Of a stretch of 64,000 bases of DNA, positions 1 through 8,396 are shown in pieces (position 1 is the first letter of the stretch; each line of letters opens with the position of its first letter). This DNA comes from Chelativorans salis (GTDB lineage: Bacteria > Pseudomonadota > Alphaproteobacteria > Rhizobiales > Rhizobiaceae), in assembly GCF_025336525.1 (NCBI RefSeq), contig NZ_JAOCZP010000012.1, forward strand, positions 62,001-126,000, read 5' to 3'. A program made the position numbers and the translations under genes. The notes under the pieces are model-generated. The model was not told the origin of the DNA, did not search any database, and saw only the letters and a program-made list of their open reading frames with translations.

Positions 1-643
1 TGTCGACCAGAATCCCATCGAGGTACATTGGTGTTTCCGGCACAGCGACCGGGTGATGCCTCGGCGAAATCGTGCCGTGTAGGAAAGTCAGCGTCTCGGC
101 ATCGTCGAGCGCGCGCACGTTGGGCACGAAGGTAGAAAAGAGGTCCAGCAGCCTGTCGGTCGCGTCCCGGAACCGCGCCAACTCCTGCCGCCAGTTTCTT
201 TCTCCTTCAGTATGGTTGGAGTCGACGAGTGCGCTTTCCGCACGCGCCTGGCCGTCGGGCGGCGGCATGAACAGCAAGGTAAGGTGATAGCGGCTTTCAA
301 AGTGGGCGACCTTTCCTTCAAACGCTGCGCGTCGCTCCTCGTCGACTAGCCATGAGGCAGCGTCCGGGAAACGCGACATTGGATAGTCCAGCGTTTCGAT
401 ACGCTCGGCATCGAAAAACAGCGCCCAGCCGGCGCCGAGCCTCCTCAGTGCATTGTTCGCCCGCGCGCAAATACTGATGAGCTCGGCCTCGGTCGCACTT
501 TCGAGATCGGGACCACGGAATTGGAACGTCCTCTGGAAGCCGCCGTCCTTGTTGAGCACGATTCCAGGCGCGACCAGCGCGGCCCATGGGAGATGGTCGA
601 CAAGCCGGTCGACTTGCAAACGGTATTCAGAAAGACTCAGCAT
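1..643 (-). CDS. trbE: Conjugal transfer ATPase TrbE, N-terminal part (cut by window edge)
   Basis: VirB4-class ATPase of the Trb mating-pair-formation type IV secretion system; it powers pilus assembly and substrate transfer at the inner membrane. Only the first 214 codons are visible and the Walker motifs lie beyond the left edge. The ATG at 643 opens with MLSLSEYR, and a typical TrbE N-terminus follows (LPWAALVAPGIVLNKDGG, then a long alpha/beta region ending near PMYLDGILVD). The start overlaps the end of trbD by 7 bases, as expected for a coupled trb operon, and supports the start choice. The frame is open to position 1 with no stop. Family assignment is firm; completeness cannot be judged. 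Confidence 0.9.
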   Translation of the reverse strand, partial: MLSLSEYRLQVDRLVDHLPWAALVAPGIVLNKDGGFQRTFQFRGPDLESATEAELISICARANNALRRLGAGWALFFDAERIETLDYPMSRFPDAASWLVDEERRAAFEGKVAHFESRYHLTLLFMPPPDGQARAESALVDSNHTEGERNWRQELARFRDATDRLLDLFSTFVPNVRALDDAETLTFLHGTISPRHHPVAVPETPMYLDGILVD

Positions 644-909
644 GCCCACCAGCCCTTTTGGCGAAGGTGCCGGACGAGCACCCTTGCAAAATCCGGATCG
701 CGCCTGGCGGCAAAGACCGCCAGCGTGTGGCCGGCAATCCAAAGCACCAGCCCGGCAATCCACTGCTGCAGGCCAAGCCCGATCGCCGCCGCAACGGTGC
801 CATTGAGGATCGCCACGGCCCGTGGCGCACCGCCCAGGAGGATGGGCTCGGTCAGTGCCCGGTGAACGGGAACCTCAAACCCCTCGACATGCTGCTCTCC
901 GGCGGCCAT
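637..909 (-). CDS. trbD: Conjugal transfer protein TrbD (VirB3-like)
   Basis: Small inner-membrane component of the Trb type IV secretion channel, 90 aa, normal for the family. It begins MAAGEQHVEGFEVPVHRALT, the usual TrbD/VirB3 opening, and has a hydrophobic hairpin at about residues 31-66 (LNGTVAAAIGLGL and IAGLVLWIAGH), followed by the conserved tail DPDFARVLVRHLRQ. Its ATG overlaps the trbC stop by one base (TGATG) and its end overlaps trbE by 7 bases, so trbC, trbD and trbE are almost certainly translated together. VirB3 proteins work with the VirB4 ATPase, here TrbE, which is the next gene. Confidence 0.93.
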   Translation of the reverse strand: MAAGEQHVEGFEVPVHRALTEPILLGGAPRAVAILNGTVAAAIGLGLQQWIAGLVLWIAGHTLAVFAARRDPDFARVLVRHLRQKGWWAC

Positions 910-1217
910 CAGACGAGCGCCCCGCCGCCGAAAGAGAAGAAGGAAAGGAAGAAGCTCGATGCCGCGAAGGCGATGGACAGGCCGAAGACGATCTGGATCA
1001 ATCGCCGGAATCCGCCGGCCGTATCGCCGAAGGCGAGGGTCAGGCCGGTGATGATTATTATGATCACCGCCATGATCTTGGCTACCGGCCCCTGCACCGA
1101 TTCCAAGATTTGCTGCAGCGGCTCTTCCCATGGCATGCCGGAACCGGCCGCATGGGCCGGCATCGCGAGAAGAAGCGCGAGGGCGGCGGACGAATGAAAG
1201 CGAAGCTTCTTGCGCAT
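909..1217 (-). CDS. trbC: Conjugal transfer pilin precursor TrbC (VirB2-like)
   Basis: Major pilin subunit of the Trb mating pore, 102 aa. The start MRKKLRFHSS has a basic N-region followed by a signal-type hydrophobic core and an AHA cleavage-like site near residue 22. Two transmembrane stretches follow, at about residues 46-64 (IMAVIIIIITGLTLAF) and 75-95 (IQIVFGLSIAFAASSFF), as in VirB2/TrbC pilins. A longer in-frame extension upstream would run through trbB in another frame and was rejected. The gene starts 12 bases after trbB and overlaps trbD by one base. TrbC pilins are cyclised in IncP systems by TraF-type peptidases, and a traF lies at 7.8-8.4 kb. Confidence 0.92.
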   Translation of the reverse strand: MRKKLRFHSSAALALLLAMPAHAAGSGMPWEEPLQQILESVQGPVAKIMAVIIIIITGLTLAFGDTAGGFRRLIQIVFGLSIAFAASSFFLSFFSFGGGALV

Positions 1218-1228
1218 GAAGTTGCCTT

Positions 1229-2194
1229 TCAAAGCTGCTGGAGTTGCGGGAGTGTGAGCTGTGTGACGGCGTAGTCGCCATTGCCGTCGAGACCCGTGAC
1301 CTCGGCGATCGCGTCGAGGCGGCGCGACGAGCCGCGCCCGGTGATGAAGACGATTAGATCGATGGCCTCGGCGATGAGGCGACGTGGAACGGTGACAACG
1401 GCTTCCTGGGTAAGCTGTTCGATGCGGTAGAGGGCAGATCGTGCCGAATTGGCGTGCACCGTGGCGATGCCACCTGGATGGCCGGTGTTCCACGCCTTCA
1501 GCATATCGAGGGCTTCAGCACCCCTGACCTCGCCGACGACGATGCGATCGGGTCGGAGCCGCAGCGTTGAGCGCACGAGATCAGCGAGCGTGACTGCACC
1601 GCGCCTTGTCTTGAGCGCGACGCAATCCCTGGCCGCACACTGCAGTTCGCGCGTATCCTCAATCAGAATCACCCGCTCGTCGCTTTCCGCCACCTCGGCG
1701 AGCAGCGCATTGGCAAGCGTCGTCTTGCCCGATGACGTGCCGCCGGCGACCAGGATGTTGCGCCGCTGCCGGATGGCCCTCTTCAGCGCGTCGGCTTGTA
1801 CCGGCATCAAAATTCCGTCGGCAGCGTAATCGGCGAGTGTGTAGAGCTTTGCGGCCGGCTTGCGGATCGCGAAACATGGCACCAGCGCCACCGGCGGCAG
1901 CAGGCCTTCGAACCGCTCTCCGGACGGCAGTTCGGCGCTAACAATTGGATTGTCGGCATGGGCTTCGGCGCGCGCATGCGAGGCGACCAGGCGGATGATG
2001 CGTTCCGCCTCGGACGGATGCATGCGCACGCCGGTATCGAAGCGGCCCTCGCCCAGCCGGTCGAGCCGCAGCGCGCCGTCCGGATTGACCATCACCTCGA
2101 TGACCGACGGGTCGGCCAGCGCATCAGCGATCGCCTGTCCCATGGCGGTGCGCAACATGGCGCGGCGGCGGTGATCGGCCTCCGGAGAGCTCAT
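1229..2194 (-). CDS. trbB: Conjugal transfer ATPase TrbB (VirB11 family)
   Basis: Hexameric cytoplasmic traffic ATPase of the type IV secretion system, 321 aa, family length. The Walker A motif GGTSSGKT is at about residues 151-158. ILIEDTRELQ and the conserved block LRLRPDRIVVGEVRGAEALD follow, with a histidine-box segment TGHPGGIATVHANS, all diagnostic of the VirB11/TrbB family. The ATG overlaps the end of the ribbon-helix-helix gene in an ATGA arrangement, so the two genes are translationally coupled. It is the first of the trb genes proper; trbC, trbD and trbE follow in the order standard for rhizobial ICEs and plasmids. Confidence 0.96.
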   Translation of the reverse strand: MSSPEADHRRRAMLRTAMGQAIADALADPSVIEVMVNPDGALRLDRLGEGRFDTGVRMHPSEAERIIRLVASHARAEAHADNPIVSAELPSGERFEGLLPPVALVPCFAIRKPAAKLYTLADYAADGILMPVQADALKRAIRQRRNILVAGGTSSGKTTLANALLAEVAESDERVILIEDTRELQCAARDCVALKTRRGAVTLADLVRSTLRLRPDRIVVGEVRGAEALDMLKAWNTGHPGGIATVHANSARSALYRIEQLTQEAVVTVPRRLIAEAIDLIVFITGRGSSRRLDAIAEVTGLDGNGDYAVTQLTLPQLQQL

Positions 2195-2604
2195 CCGTCC
2201 CCTCCCCCTGGCTCGTCTTCGCCCAAAGACCGCTTGCCGGAAGCAATCTGGCGGCCCACCTGCTCGACGAATTTCTGAAACCGCTCCTGGGCGATTGCCT
2301 GCGTCGCCTTGTCCGGGATTGGCATGTGGGCGTGAAGCGCGATGGAGAAGCGGATGAAGAGTGCCAGGGTCTCCAGAACCATCTCGGTATCGCGCCGAAC
2401 ACGATCAAGGTCGCGAGACAGGTGGTCGAGCCTCTGGCCATAGCGCCGGTCGAGCTCGTTCTCGCCGCGCCGCTCGATGAAAGCCTCAAGCGCCTTCGCC
2501 ACGATCTCGGACTTGGTGGTCGAAGGATTGCGGCCGAGCCGGTCGAGCTTCCCGCTCAGTTCGCGATCAAGGAGAACCTGATGACGGATGCGTTCGAGCT
2601 TCAT
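2191..2604 (-). CDS. CopG/ribbon-helix-helix protein preceding the trb operon
   Basis: A 137-aa cytoplasmic DNA-binding protein. Residues 1-45 (MKLERIRHQVLL, then TTKSEIVAKALEAFIER) have the beta-strand plus two-helix pattern of MetJ/Arc/CopG regulators. Residues 50-125 are long and helical (LDHLSRDLDRVRRDTEMVLE), probably for oligomerisation. A protein of this kind sits between traG and trbB in many Rhizobiales conjugative elements. It likely controls its own and trb transcription: three 10-bp tandem repeats lie 49-78 bp upstream of its start. The start at 2604 was chosen because it matches the family opening; a longer in-frame extension has no homologous look. The exact target is inferred. 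Confidence 0.82.
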   Translation of the reverse strand: MKLERIRHQVLLDRELSGKLDRLGRNPSTTKSEIVAKALEAFIERRGENELDRRYGQRLDHLSRDLDRVRRDTEMVLETLALFIRFSIALHAHMPIPDKATQAIAQERFQKFVEQVGRQIASGKRSLGEDEPGGGDG

Positions 2605-2652
2605 GCGGCTGGCTCCAGTTGCGGACCGAGCATCGTTGAGAAGCCAGAAAGT

Positions 2653-2682
2653 GCTTATAGCCCTTATATGCGCTGATATGCG
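2653..2682. promoter_or_regulatory. Three tandem 10-bp repeats, candidate operator of the ribbon-helix-helix protein
   Basis: Positions 2653-2662, 2663-2672 and 2673-2682 read GCTTATAGCC, CTTATATGCG and CTGATATGCG on the plus strand, three similar units with exact 10-bp phasing; the last two differ at one base. They lie in the 94-bp gap between traG and the ribbon-helix-helix gene. Ribbon-helix-helix dimers commonly bind tandem half-sites spaced by about one helical turn, so autoregulation is the natural reading, but it is inference. Confidence 0.45.
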
Positions 2683-2698
2683 CCCGGCTATGGAACCG

Positions 2699-4729
2699 TC
2701 AGAAGCCGGGCACGATGTCCTTGTCCTCTCCCATGCCCTTGTTAATGCCGTAGGCACGTCTGGCATTGGAGATTCGGTCGATGACAGTTTTGTTAACCGC
2801 CGAGTCGCCGTCGTCTTCGGCAGGCCCGAACAGGTCACCCTGGCCAGGCGCTTGGGCTACGGCGGAACGCTCCTCGGGCGAGCCGGGATGGCGTTGCAGC
2901 TGGACACCGCCTTCGTCTTCGGACAGCGCGACGGCACTCTCGCCGTCGGTAGCAAGTCGGCGGTCTACACCGCGCACCTGCCCGCTCCAGTCGTCGGATC
3001 GCGGGGCAGGACGATCAGCATCGGGACCGTCACGCAGGACCAGCGAAGGGAGGACCCGCTCAGTGAAGTTATTGTCCTCGTAATAGCGGAGCTTCTTCGC
3101 TCGGATCGGCGGCAAGCCGGAGACCATTACCAGTTCGTCGGCCGGCGGCAGTTGCATTACTTCGCCCGGCGTTAACAGTGGCCGTGCAGTCTCCTGGCGG
3201 CTCACCATGACATGGGAGAGCCAGGGTGCGAGACGATGGCCGGCATAGTTGCGCATGGATCGAAGCTCGGTCGCCACGCCGAGCGCGTCCGAGATGCGCT
3301 TGGCCGTTCGCTCGTCATTTGAGGAAAAGGCAATCCTTACATGGCAGTTGTCGAGGATAGCATTGTTCTCGCCATAGGCCTTGGAGATCTGGTTCAAGGA
3401 TTGTGCAATCAGATAGGCGCGGATGCCATAGCCGGCCATGAAGGCGAGTGCGGTTTCAAAGAAATCGAGGCGTCCGAGCGCCGGAAACTCATCCAGCATC
3501 ATGAGCAGCTGATGCTTACGACTCTTCTTCGGATCGCCCTCCAGCCGCTCCGTCAGACGCCTGCCGATCTGGTTGAGGACCAATCGCACAAGCGGCTTGG
3601 TACGCGAGATGTCCGACGGCGGCACGACCAGATAGAGCGATACTGGACGATCCGCATCCACAAGGTCGGCAATGCGCCAGTCGCAGGACGATGTTGTCGC
3701 CGCAACCGTCGGATCGCGGTAGAGACCGAGAAACGACATGGCGGTCGAAAGCACGCCCGAACGCTCGTTTTCCGACTTGTTCAGAACCTCGCGGGCTGCC
3801 GAGGCGACGGCAGGATGCACCTTCGGATTCCTTGGCGTGCCGAGATGATTGGTTTCCATCATTCGCCTGAGCGTGGCAGTAAATGAGCGCTGCGGGTCTG
3901 ACAGGAAGGTGGCGACTCGGGCGAGCGTCTTTTCCTGTTCGGCATACAGAACGTGCAGGATGGCACCGACGAGCAGTGCATGGCTTGTCTTCTCCCAGTG
4001 ATTGCGCCGCTCCAGGGCGCCTTCCGGGTCGACGAGTATGTCGGCGATGTTCTGGACATCGCGGACCTCGTGGGGACCTCTGCGCACCTCCAGCAACGGA
4101 TTGTAGCGCGCCGATAGCGGATCGGTCGGATTGAACAGGAGGCAGTGCGAGAACTTGGAGCGCCAGCCGGCGGTCAGCTGCCAGTTTTCGCCCTTGATGT
4201 CGTGAATGACGGCCGAGCCGGTCCAGGAAAGAAGCGTCGGCACCACCAGTCCGACTCCCTTGCCCGACCGTGTCGGTGCAAAGGCCATCACATGCTCCGG
4301 CCCGTCATGGCGCAGATAGCGGTCCTTCAGCTTGCCGAGGAAAACGCCAGCGGGATGGAACAGCCTCGCCTTCTCGATCTCTCGCATCGCGGCCCAACGC
4401 GAGGAGCCATATGTCGTCACCATTCCACGCTGCCGTGCCCGCCAAAGGGAGCCGGCGATCGCGGCGGCGCAGCCCACGAAACCGCTCGCGCCGGCAGCCA
4501 TGCCGGCCTTGTTGAAGATTTCTGGCGCATAGGCCCCGAACCGGAACCACCACTCGAACAGCTTCCAGGGCTTGTAGATCGGCCAGCCGAGAACCATGAG
4601 CCATGGCATTCCGAGTTGCTCTTGATAATCCAGCATGTGCGCGCACCATTGCGTCGCCGCCCATACGCCATGAATGACGATGGCGAACACGACAGCGATC
4701 TGGCCAACCAGTATTTTCGTGGGAGTCAT
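2699..4729 (-). CDS. traG: Type IV coupling protein TraG (VirD4 family)
   Basis: Inner-membrane DNA pump that links the relaxosome to the Trb channel, 676 aa. Two N-terminal transmembrane segments (residues about 6-25 and 74-95) are followed by Walker A APTRSGKGVG at 151-160 and Walker B LLMMLDEFPALGRLDF near 410, plus the conserved AYLIAQSLNQI segment. The C-terminal 90 residues are acidic and low in complexity. An in-frame ATG at 4768 exists, but the one at 4729 is preceded by GGAG with a 7-base spacer and gives the usual MTPTKILVGQ start. It is followed by the ribbon-helix-helix gene and trbBCDE, the standard order. Confidence 0.95.
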   Translation of the reverse strand: MTPTKILVGQIAVVFAIVIHGVWAATQWCAHMLDYQEQLGMPWLMVLGWPIYKPWKLFEWWFRFGAYAPEIFNKAGMAAGASGFVGCAAAIAGSLWRARQRGMVTTYGSSRWAAMREIEKARLFHPAGVFLGKLKDRYLRHDGPEHVMAFAPTRSGKGVGLVVPTLLSWTGSAVIHDIKGENWQLTAGWRSKFSHCLLFNPTDPLSARYNPLLEVRRGPHEVRDVQNIADILVDPEGALERRNHWEKTSHALLVGAILHVLYAEQEKTLARVATFLSDPQRSFTATLRRMMETNHLGTPRNPKVHPAVASAAREVLNKSENERSGVLSTAMSFLGLYRDPTVAATTSSCDWRIADLVDADRPVSLYLVVPPSDISRTKPLVRLVLNQIGRRLTERLEGDPKKSRKHQLLMMLDEFPALGRLDFFETALAFMAGYGIRAYLIAQSLNQISKAYGENNAILDNCHVRIAFSSNDERTAKRISDALGVATELRSMRNYAGHRLAPWLSHVMVSRQETARPLLTPGEVMQLPPADELVMVSGLPPIRAKKLRYYEDNNFTERVLPSLVLRDGPDADRPAPRSDDWSGQVRGVDRRLATDGESAVALSEDEGGVQLQRHPGSPEERSAVAQAPGQGDLFGPAEDDGDSAVNKTVIDRISNARRAYGINKGMGEDKDIVPGF

Positions 4730-5032
4730 CGGCTCGCTCCACTGTTCTTTGGCGGACGAGTCAACCATCGCGCCGAGTGTCGAGAAGTGGAACGGCCCCT
4801 ACGTACGACTAGGCACGATCAAGGACTGCGAGCATCATCCGCTGCACGGCATCCACGCGCATCGCCCATTAGCCGCGAGCGAAGCTCCGACGGCAGATTC
4901 TCCAATGCTACTCGATGATCGAGCAGTGAAATTGGCTAGTGAAGAACGGTAGTGGGTCATCTATGCTCTAGCGCGAGCAAATCTCGATGATGGCGACGAT
5001 AAATGCATGCCGTGCCGGCAGACCGCCGCGCA
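4730..5032. other. Intergenic region between the relaxase and traG
   Basis: About 300 bases with no convincing coding frame. The minus strand immediately upstream of traG carries its Shine-Dalgarno site. A short inverted repeat GCTC/GAGC around 4969-4981 is the only structure noticed. It probably holds the traG promoter; no terminator with a T-run was recognised. Confidence 0.4.
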
Positions 5033-7003
5033 TCACGAAACGCTGGGCCCGCTTCTCTGCCGTCCGATCGTCCACGAGATGCCCTCGCGCTGCATCACGC
5101 CGGAGACCTCCTTGCCAATGTGGCGATCGAGAACCGGTCGCCATGGCACAAGCGTGAACTCGCGCGACCTCTCGATGACAGCGTACTTGCCGCTCGCGAG
5201 CTCAACGCAGTGGTGGAGTCTGCCTTCTATCATTTCCCCGGCCCGTGTCTCGACATAGGTAAGACCACGTTCTTTTGAGATCTGGCTGGCGATGCGATTC
5301 AGTTCGCGCCTGTTCAGCGCGATCAACATGTTGTCGCGGTAGATAAGTCGATCCTGCTCATTGCGAGCGAACCCCTGAGCGACGAGCCACTGCTGCCGAC
5401 GGGCCTGGGCATGATGCACTTCGCGACCGAAGCCGGCATCGCGTAAGGGCTCGGGGCTGCCGGAGACCAGTTCACGATCAATCCATGTAGCACCGTCGAA
5501 CTCCACCTGCTGCTCTAGTGACAGTGGCGAGAGCTTGTCGACCCTGACAGGTTCAGCCTTAGCCCTCCGGCGCTCGTAGTCCACCGCACGTTCGAGGTAA
5601 TCTGGCGAGATGATCCACGTGCCGTCCGGCTCGCGCTCCACGCCTCTGGTGGCGCGCCGGATCGCCTCCAGCCGCCGCACGTGAGTTTCGGCGAAGCGAT
5701 CGGTCGCAGATGAATCATGGTTTAGATGGATATCTATATTGTAGCGTCCGTCGTTGGCGGCGGCGATCTCCGCAATGGTGTGGTCAATCTGCCGGGGCTC
5801 GGCATTCCTCGGCGTGACGCGTACGATGCAGCCGTCGGGCGTCGGTTCCGTCGCATCACCTTTGCCGATGTCGATGTAGTGGGTTCTGCCGTCCACGCCA
5901 TCGACGATGAGGTAATGTCGGTCGTTGATGTCGTCCGCGAGTCCGCGCGCGACAACGCTGCCGACAACAGGTTGATCCTGTTGTGCAGATCGATCGTGGA
6001 TATCGTATTCGGCGACGCTGCGGAAACGCCCCTTGCCAGTCAGCTGACGTTGCATGGTATTGATAATGTCGCCGCGCTCGCCCATGCGGCGCAGGATGGG
6101 CTCGAGATCGCGGTTCAGGCGCCACCGGCCAAGACCTGTTTCCTCGGCGAGATCCATCCGCTCCAGCTTCCGCAGACGGCCCTGGTGCAGCGTCTGGCGA
6201 AATGCATCGCGGTGCGTAGGCGAAACAAGTCCATCATTGTCGCGCAGGCGCAGCAGTCGCCGGTCGATGCTGGTAAAGCGATCCTGCTCCATTTCCTGGC
6301 GCAGGGACAGCTCGATCTCGCGGTCGGTACGGGGGCCAAGGTCGAGGCGAACCAGTTCGGCCGCCCGTTCGCGAATGCCACTCGAAATATACTCCCGTGC
6401 GATGACGAGATTTTCGCCCCTGTCGTCGTTGCCGCGGACGATAATGTGGATATGCGGGTTGCCGGTATTAAAATGGTCGACGGCAACCCAGTCGAGCTTC
6501 GTTCCGAGGTCCTCCTCCATCTGCGCCATGAGCCGCCGCGTGAGCGGCTTCAGGTCGTCATACTGGATGCCGTCTTCTGGCGCGACGATGAACCGGAACT
6601 GATGCCGGTCGCCGTCGGCTCTGTCGAGGAAGTCCTTCGCGTCCACGCGATCCCGCTCGGCACCGTAGAGTTCGCCGGGCTCACCCTCCCGAGCGACTCC
6701 ATCGCGCTGAACGTAGCGCAGATGGGCGCGAGCCCCGGCCATGCCCTTGCCGGCCAGCCTGACGATACGCGCCTTGACAACGACCCGCCGCTGGCGGAAG
6801 GCGGCATGGCGATCGCGTGATCTGAGCAGCGCTGCGGCCGCCCCACCGCGCCCTTTCCGGCTCCCCGTGAAGCGACCACCGCGCATGGGCCTACCGCCGG
6901 CTCTGTTAACCGCAGCCTGAATCTGACCGGCGTAGCGCTTACCTGCCTTCGAGCCGCGCGACCGTATTTTGCCGAGCTTCGGCCTGAACTCGTCATCCTT
7001 CAT
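5033..7003 (-). CDS. rlxS: Relaxase of the RlxS/VirD2 type (DUF3363 C-terminal domain)
   Basis: Nicks oriT and pilots the transferred strand into the recipient. The protein is 656 aa. After a basic leader (residues 1-75) comes the catalytic domain: a candidate nucleophilic Tyr in HLRYVQRDG at about residue 97, HQFRFIVAPEDG at 134-145 and the metal-binding three-histidine motif DHFNTGNPHIHIIVRG (His177, 184, 186). The remainder matches the DUF3363 relaxase region (RRLLRLRDNDGLVSP). An ATG at 7099 is in frame, but the one at 7003 has AGAGG six bases upstream and gives the family start MKDDEFRPKLG. It lies downstream of the rdfS-traF-transglycosylase genes, the ICEMlSymR7A order. Confidence 0.92.
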   Translation of the reverse strand: MKDDEFRPKLGKIRSRGSKAGKRYAGQIQAAVNRAGGRPMRGGRFTGSRKGRGGAAAALLRSRDRHAAFRQRRVVVKARIVRLAGKGMAGARAHLRYVQRDGVAREGEPGELYGAERDRVDAKDFLDRADGDRHQFRFIVAPEDGIQYDDLKPLTRRLMAQMEEDLGTKLDWVAVDHFNTGNPHIHIIVRGNDDRGENLVIAREYISSGIRERAAELVRLDLGPRTDREIELSLRQEMEQDRFTSIDRRLLRLRDNDGLVSPTHRDAFRQTLHQGRLRKLERMDLAEETGLGRWRLNRDLEPILRRMGERGDIINTMQRQLTGKGRFRSVAEYDIHDRSAQQDQPVVGSVVARGLADDINDRHYLIVDGVDGRTHYIDIGKGDATEPTPDGCIVRVTPRNAEPRQIDHTIAEIAAANDGRYNIDIHLNHDSSATDRFAETHVRRLEAIRRATRGVEREPDGTWIISPDYLERAVDYERRRAKAEPVRVDKLSPLSLEQQVEFDGATWIDRELVSGSPEPLRDAGFGREVHHAQARRQQWLVAQGFARNEQDRLIYRDNMLIALNRRELNRIASQISKERGLTYVETRAGEMIEGRLHHCVELASGKYAVIERSREFTLVPWRPVLDRHIGKEVSGVMQREGISWTIGRQRSGPSVS

Positions 7004-7069
7004 GCCCGACCTCTGGATGATTTCGACAAAGCCAAGCACCCGTGCCACTGGCCCTCTGGGCTCTGCGGG

Positions 7070-7172
7070 GAGCCTCCTAGAAAAACGATGTGCAGACAAA
7101 GAGATAGTCGCCTCTAGGAGGCTCTACCTTTATCTTGCTTCCGCGGCGGCTACCTGGCAACCTGCTACCTGG
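7070..7172. other. Candidate oriT region: 12-bp inverted repeat and 9-bp direct repeats
   Basis: A perfect 12-bp inverted repeat, GAGCCTCCTAGA at 7070-7081 and TCTAGGAGGCTC at 7113-7124, flanks a 31-base AT-richer spacer. Next to it, GCTACCTGG occurs twice (7149-7157 and 7164-7172), bracketed by CCGCGGC at 7141-7147 and 7174-7180. The block sits directly upstream of the relaxase start, where oriT is often found. Origin function and nic position are inferred, and the repeat could instead act in relaxase-gene expression. Confidence 0.45.
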
Positions 7173-7860
7173 TCCGCGGCTCCTCCTTCACGATCAAACC
7201 GCTTTGTGGCGATCTGAGCGGCACAAGCATTCCACTACTGGGTCCGCGTGCGGGAACGCCATCTCGGAAGAAAAAGAGCGACCGCCCAGAGGGTACATCC
7301 GGCGCCTTCACGGGAGAAGATTCCTCGGGGAACTCGCCCATGTCGGCCGCCGAGAGTCCGGCTTCCCGGAGTTCTTTCAGATAAGAAACCGTCGCTTTCG
7401 GAAGCGGCCTTCCGTCCCGCAAGTGCTCCTCGTAGCGACCCGGTCCGGCATGGTATGCAGCGAACAATCCGGGGAATCCGAAGCGGTCATGCATGGCGCG
7501 AAGATAGGCGGTTCCAGCCAGAATATTGTCCCGCGGATGATGCGGATCGGCGCCGAGCCCGTGCTGGTTGCGCATCTCTCGATAGGTGTCCGGCATCACC
7601 TGCATGAGGCCCATGGCGCCGGCATCGGACGTGATCGGAGAGCCGTCGAGCATGGTCTCGCCGCTACTTTCGGCGTCCATCACGGCGTAGATCCAGGCTT
7701 CTGGAACGTCAAACCGGCGCGAGGCTTGGAAGACAAATTCCTGCCACCTCGCAAGGCGTTGATCGACGGAAATCGCGACCGGCTCGGCGATGGCGGGAGC
7801 GGTGTAGGCGCATGGGGCGACGGCGATCACGCCGAGCATCAAGAGGGTCAGCCGGTCCAT
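7165..7860 (-). CDS. Conjugation-associated lytic transglycosylase (SLT domain)
   Basis: A 231-aa exported peptidoglycan-cleaving enzyme that locally opens the wall for the mating channel. Residues 1-26 form a signal peptide (MDRLTLLMLGVIAVAP, cleavage near AIA). The catalytic Glu lies in YAVMDAESSG at about residue 64, followed by GAMGLMQVMPDTYREM, AGTAYLRAMHDRFG and AAYHAGPGRYEEHL, the classical SLT motifs. The C-terminus past residue 165 is proline-rich and poorly conserved. The start at 7860 overlaps traF by 13 bases; an upstream in-frame start would remove the signal peptide from the N-terminus. It corresponds in position to the transglycosylase gene in the rdfS operon of Mesorhizobium ICEs. 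Confidence 0.92.
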   Translation of the reverse strand: MDRLTLLMLGVIAVAPCAYTAPAIAEPVAISVDQRLARWQEFVFQASRRFDVPEAWIYAVMDAESSGETMLDGSPITSDAGAMGLMQVMPDTYREMRNQHGLGADPHHPRDNILAGTAYLRAMHDRFGFPGLFAAYHAGPGRYEEHLRDGRPLPKATVSYLKELREAGLSAADMGEFPEESSPVKAPDVPSGRSLFFFRDGVPARGPSSGMLVPLRSPQSGLIVKEEPRTR

Positions 7861-8396
7861 AGCGGCACGAGCCTCCCTATGATGTTCGTCGCTGGGACCG
7901 GACCGAAATACCGGCTGTCGAAGGAGCCTGGAGCGTCGGAGTTGAGCAGGAAAACAGCGTCGCCCGCGAGCCTGCGGCAGGCGTTCCACCACGGCAGCGG
8001 ACGGCCCTGACGGTCCGCCCCAAGACGGCGGGCTACGATCTGGCCGCCGATAATAATGATTTCATTGAAAGCGCAGACATGCTCGCCGGGCAGCGCGGCA
8101 ATATGCTTTACCAGTGGAACATTGCCGGACAGATAGCCGCGAATCTCGGCGAGCTCGGCTATGGAGTCGGGCGCGCGGACAAGAACGAGATCGCCTCGAG
8201 CCGGTTCATCGTACCCGACGCGGTAAAGGCCGACAGGCACGCTCGCGGAGGCATTCCACACCAGCCGGGGCAACGGATCGGCGATCGCGGAAAAGCCGAT
8301 CAGCCCGAGGCCGATTGAGGCAATCGCGATGGCATTGCGCGCCCGAGCGCGCCTCAAACGGCTGCCGATCAAGTGGATGGACGGCCGCCGGCTCAT
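7848..8396 (-). CDS. traF: Conjugal peptidase TraF (S26 signal peptidase family)
   Basis: Membrane serine peptidase that processes, and in IncP plasmids cyclises, the TrbC pilin. It is 182 aa with one N-terminal transmembrane helix at about 21-39 (NAIAIASIGLGLIGFSAI). The catalytic Ser is in NASASVPVGLYRV (Ser52) and the Lys in GNVPLVKHIAALPGEHV (Lys97), the Ser/Lys dyad of S26 peptidases. The box GDAVFLLNSDAPGSFDSRYFGPV near the end is also typical. The ATG at 8396 overlaps the end of the excisionase-like gene by a few bases, so both are coupled. A basic RRARARN stretch precedes the membrane helix, as expected for inner-membrane topology. Confidence 0.93.
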   Translation of the reverse strand: MSRRPSIHLIGSRLRRARARNAIAIASIGLGLIGFSAIADPLPRLVWNASASVPVGLYRVGYDEPARGDLVLVRAPDSIAELAEIRGYLSGNVPLVKHIAALPGEHVCAFNEIIIIGGQIVARRLGADRQGRPLPWWNACRRLAGDAVFLLNSDAPGSFDSRYFGPVPATNIIGRLVPLWTG

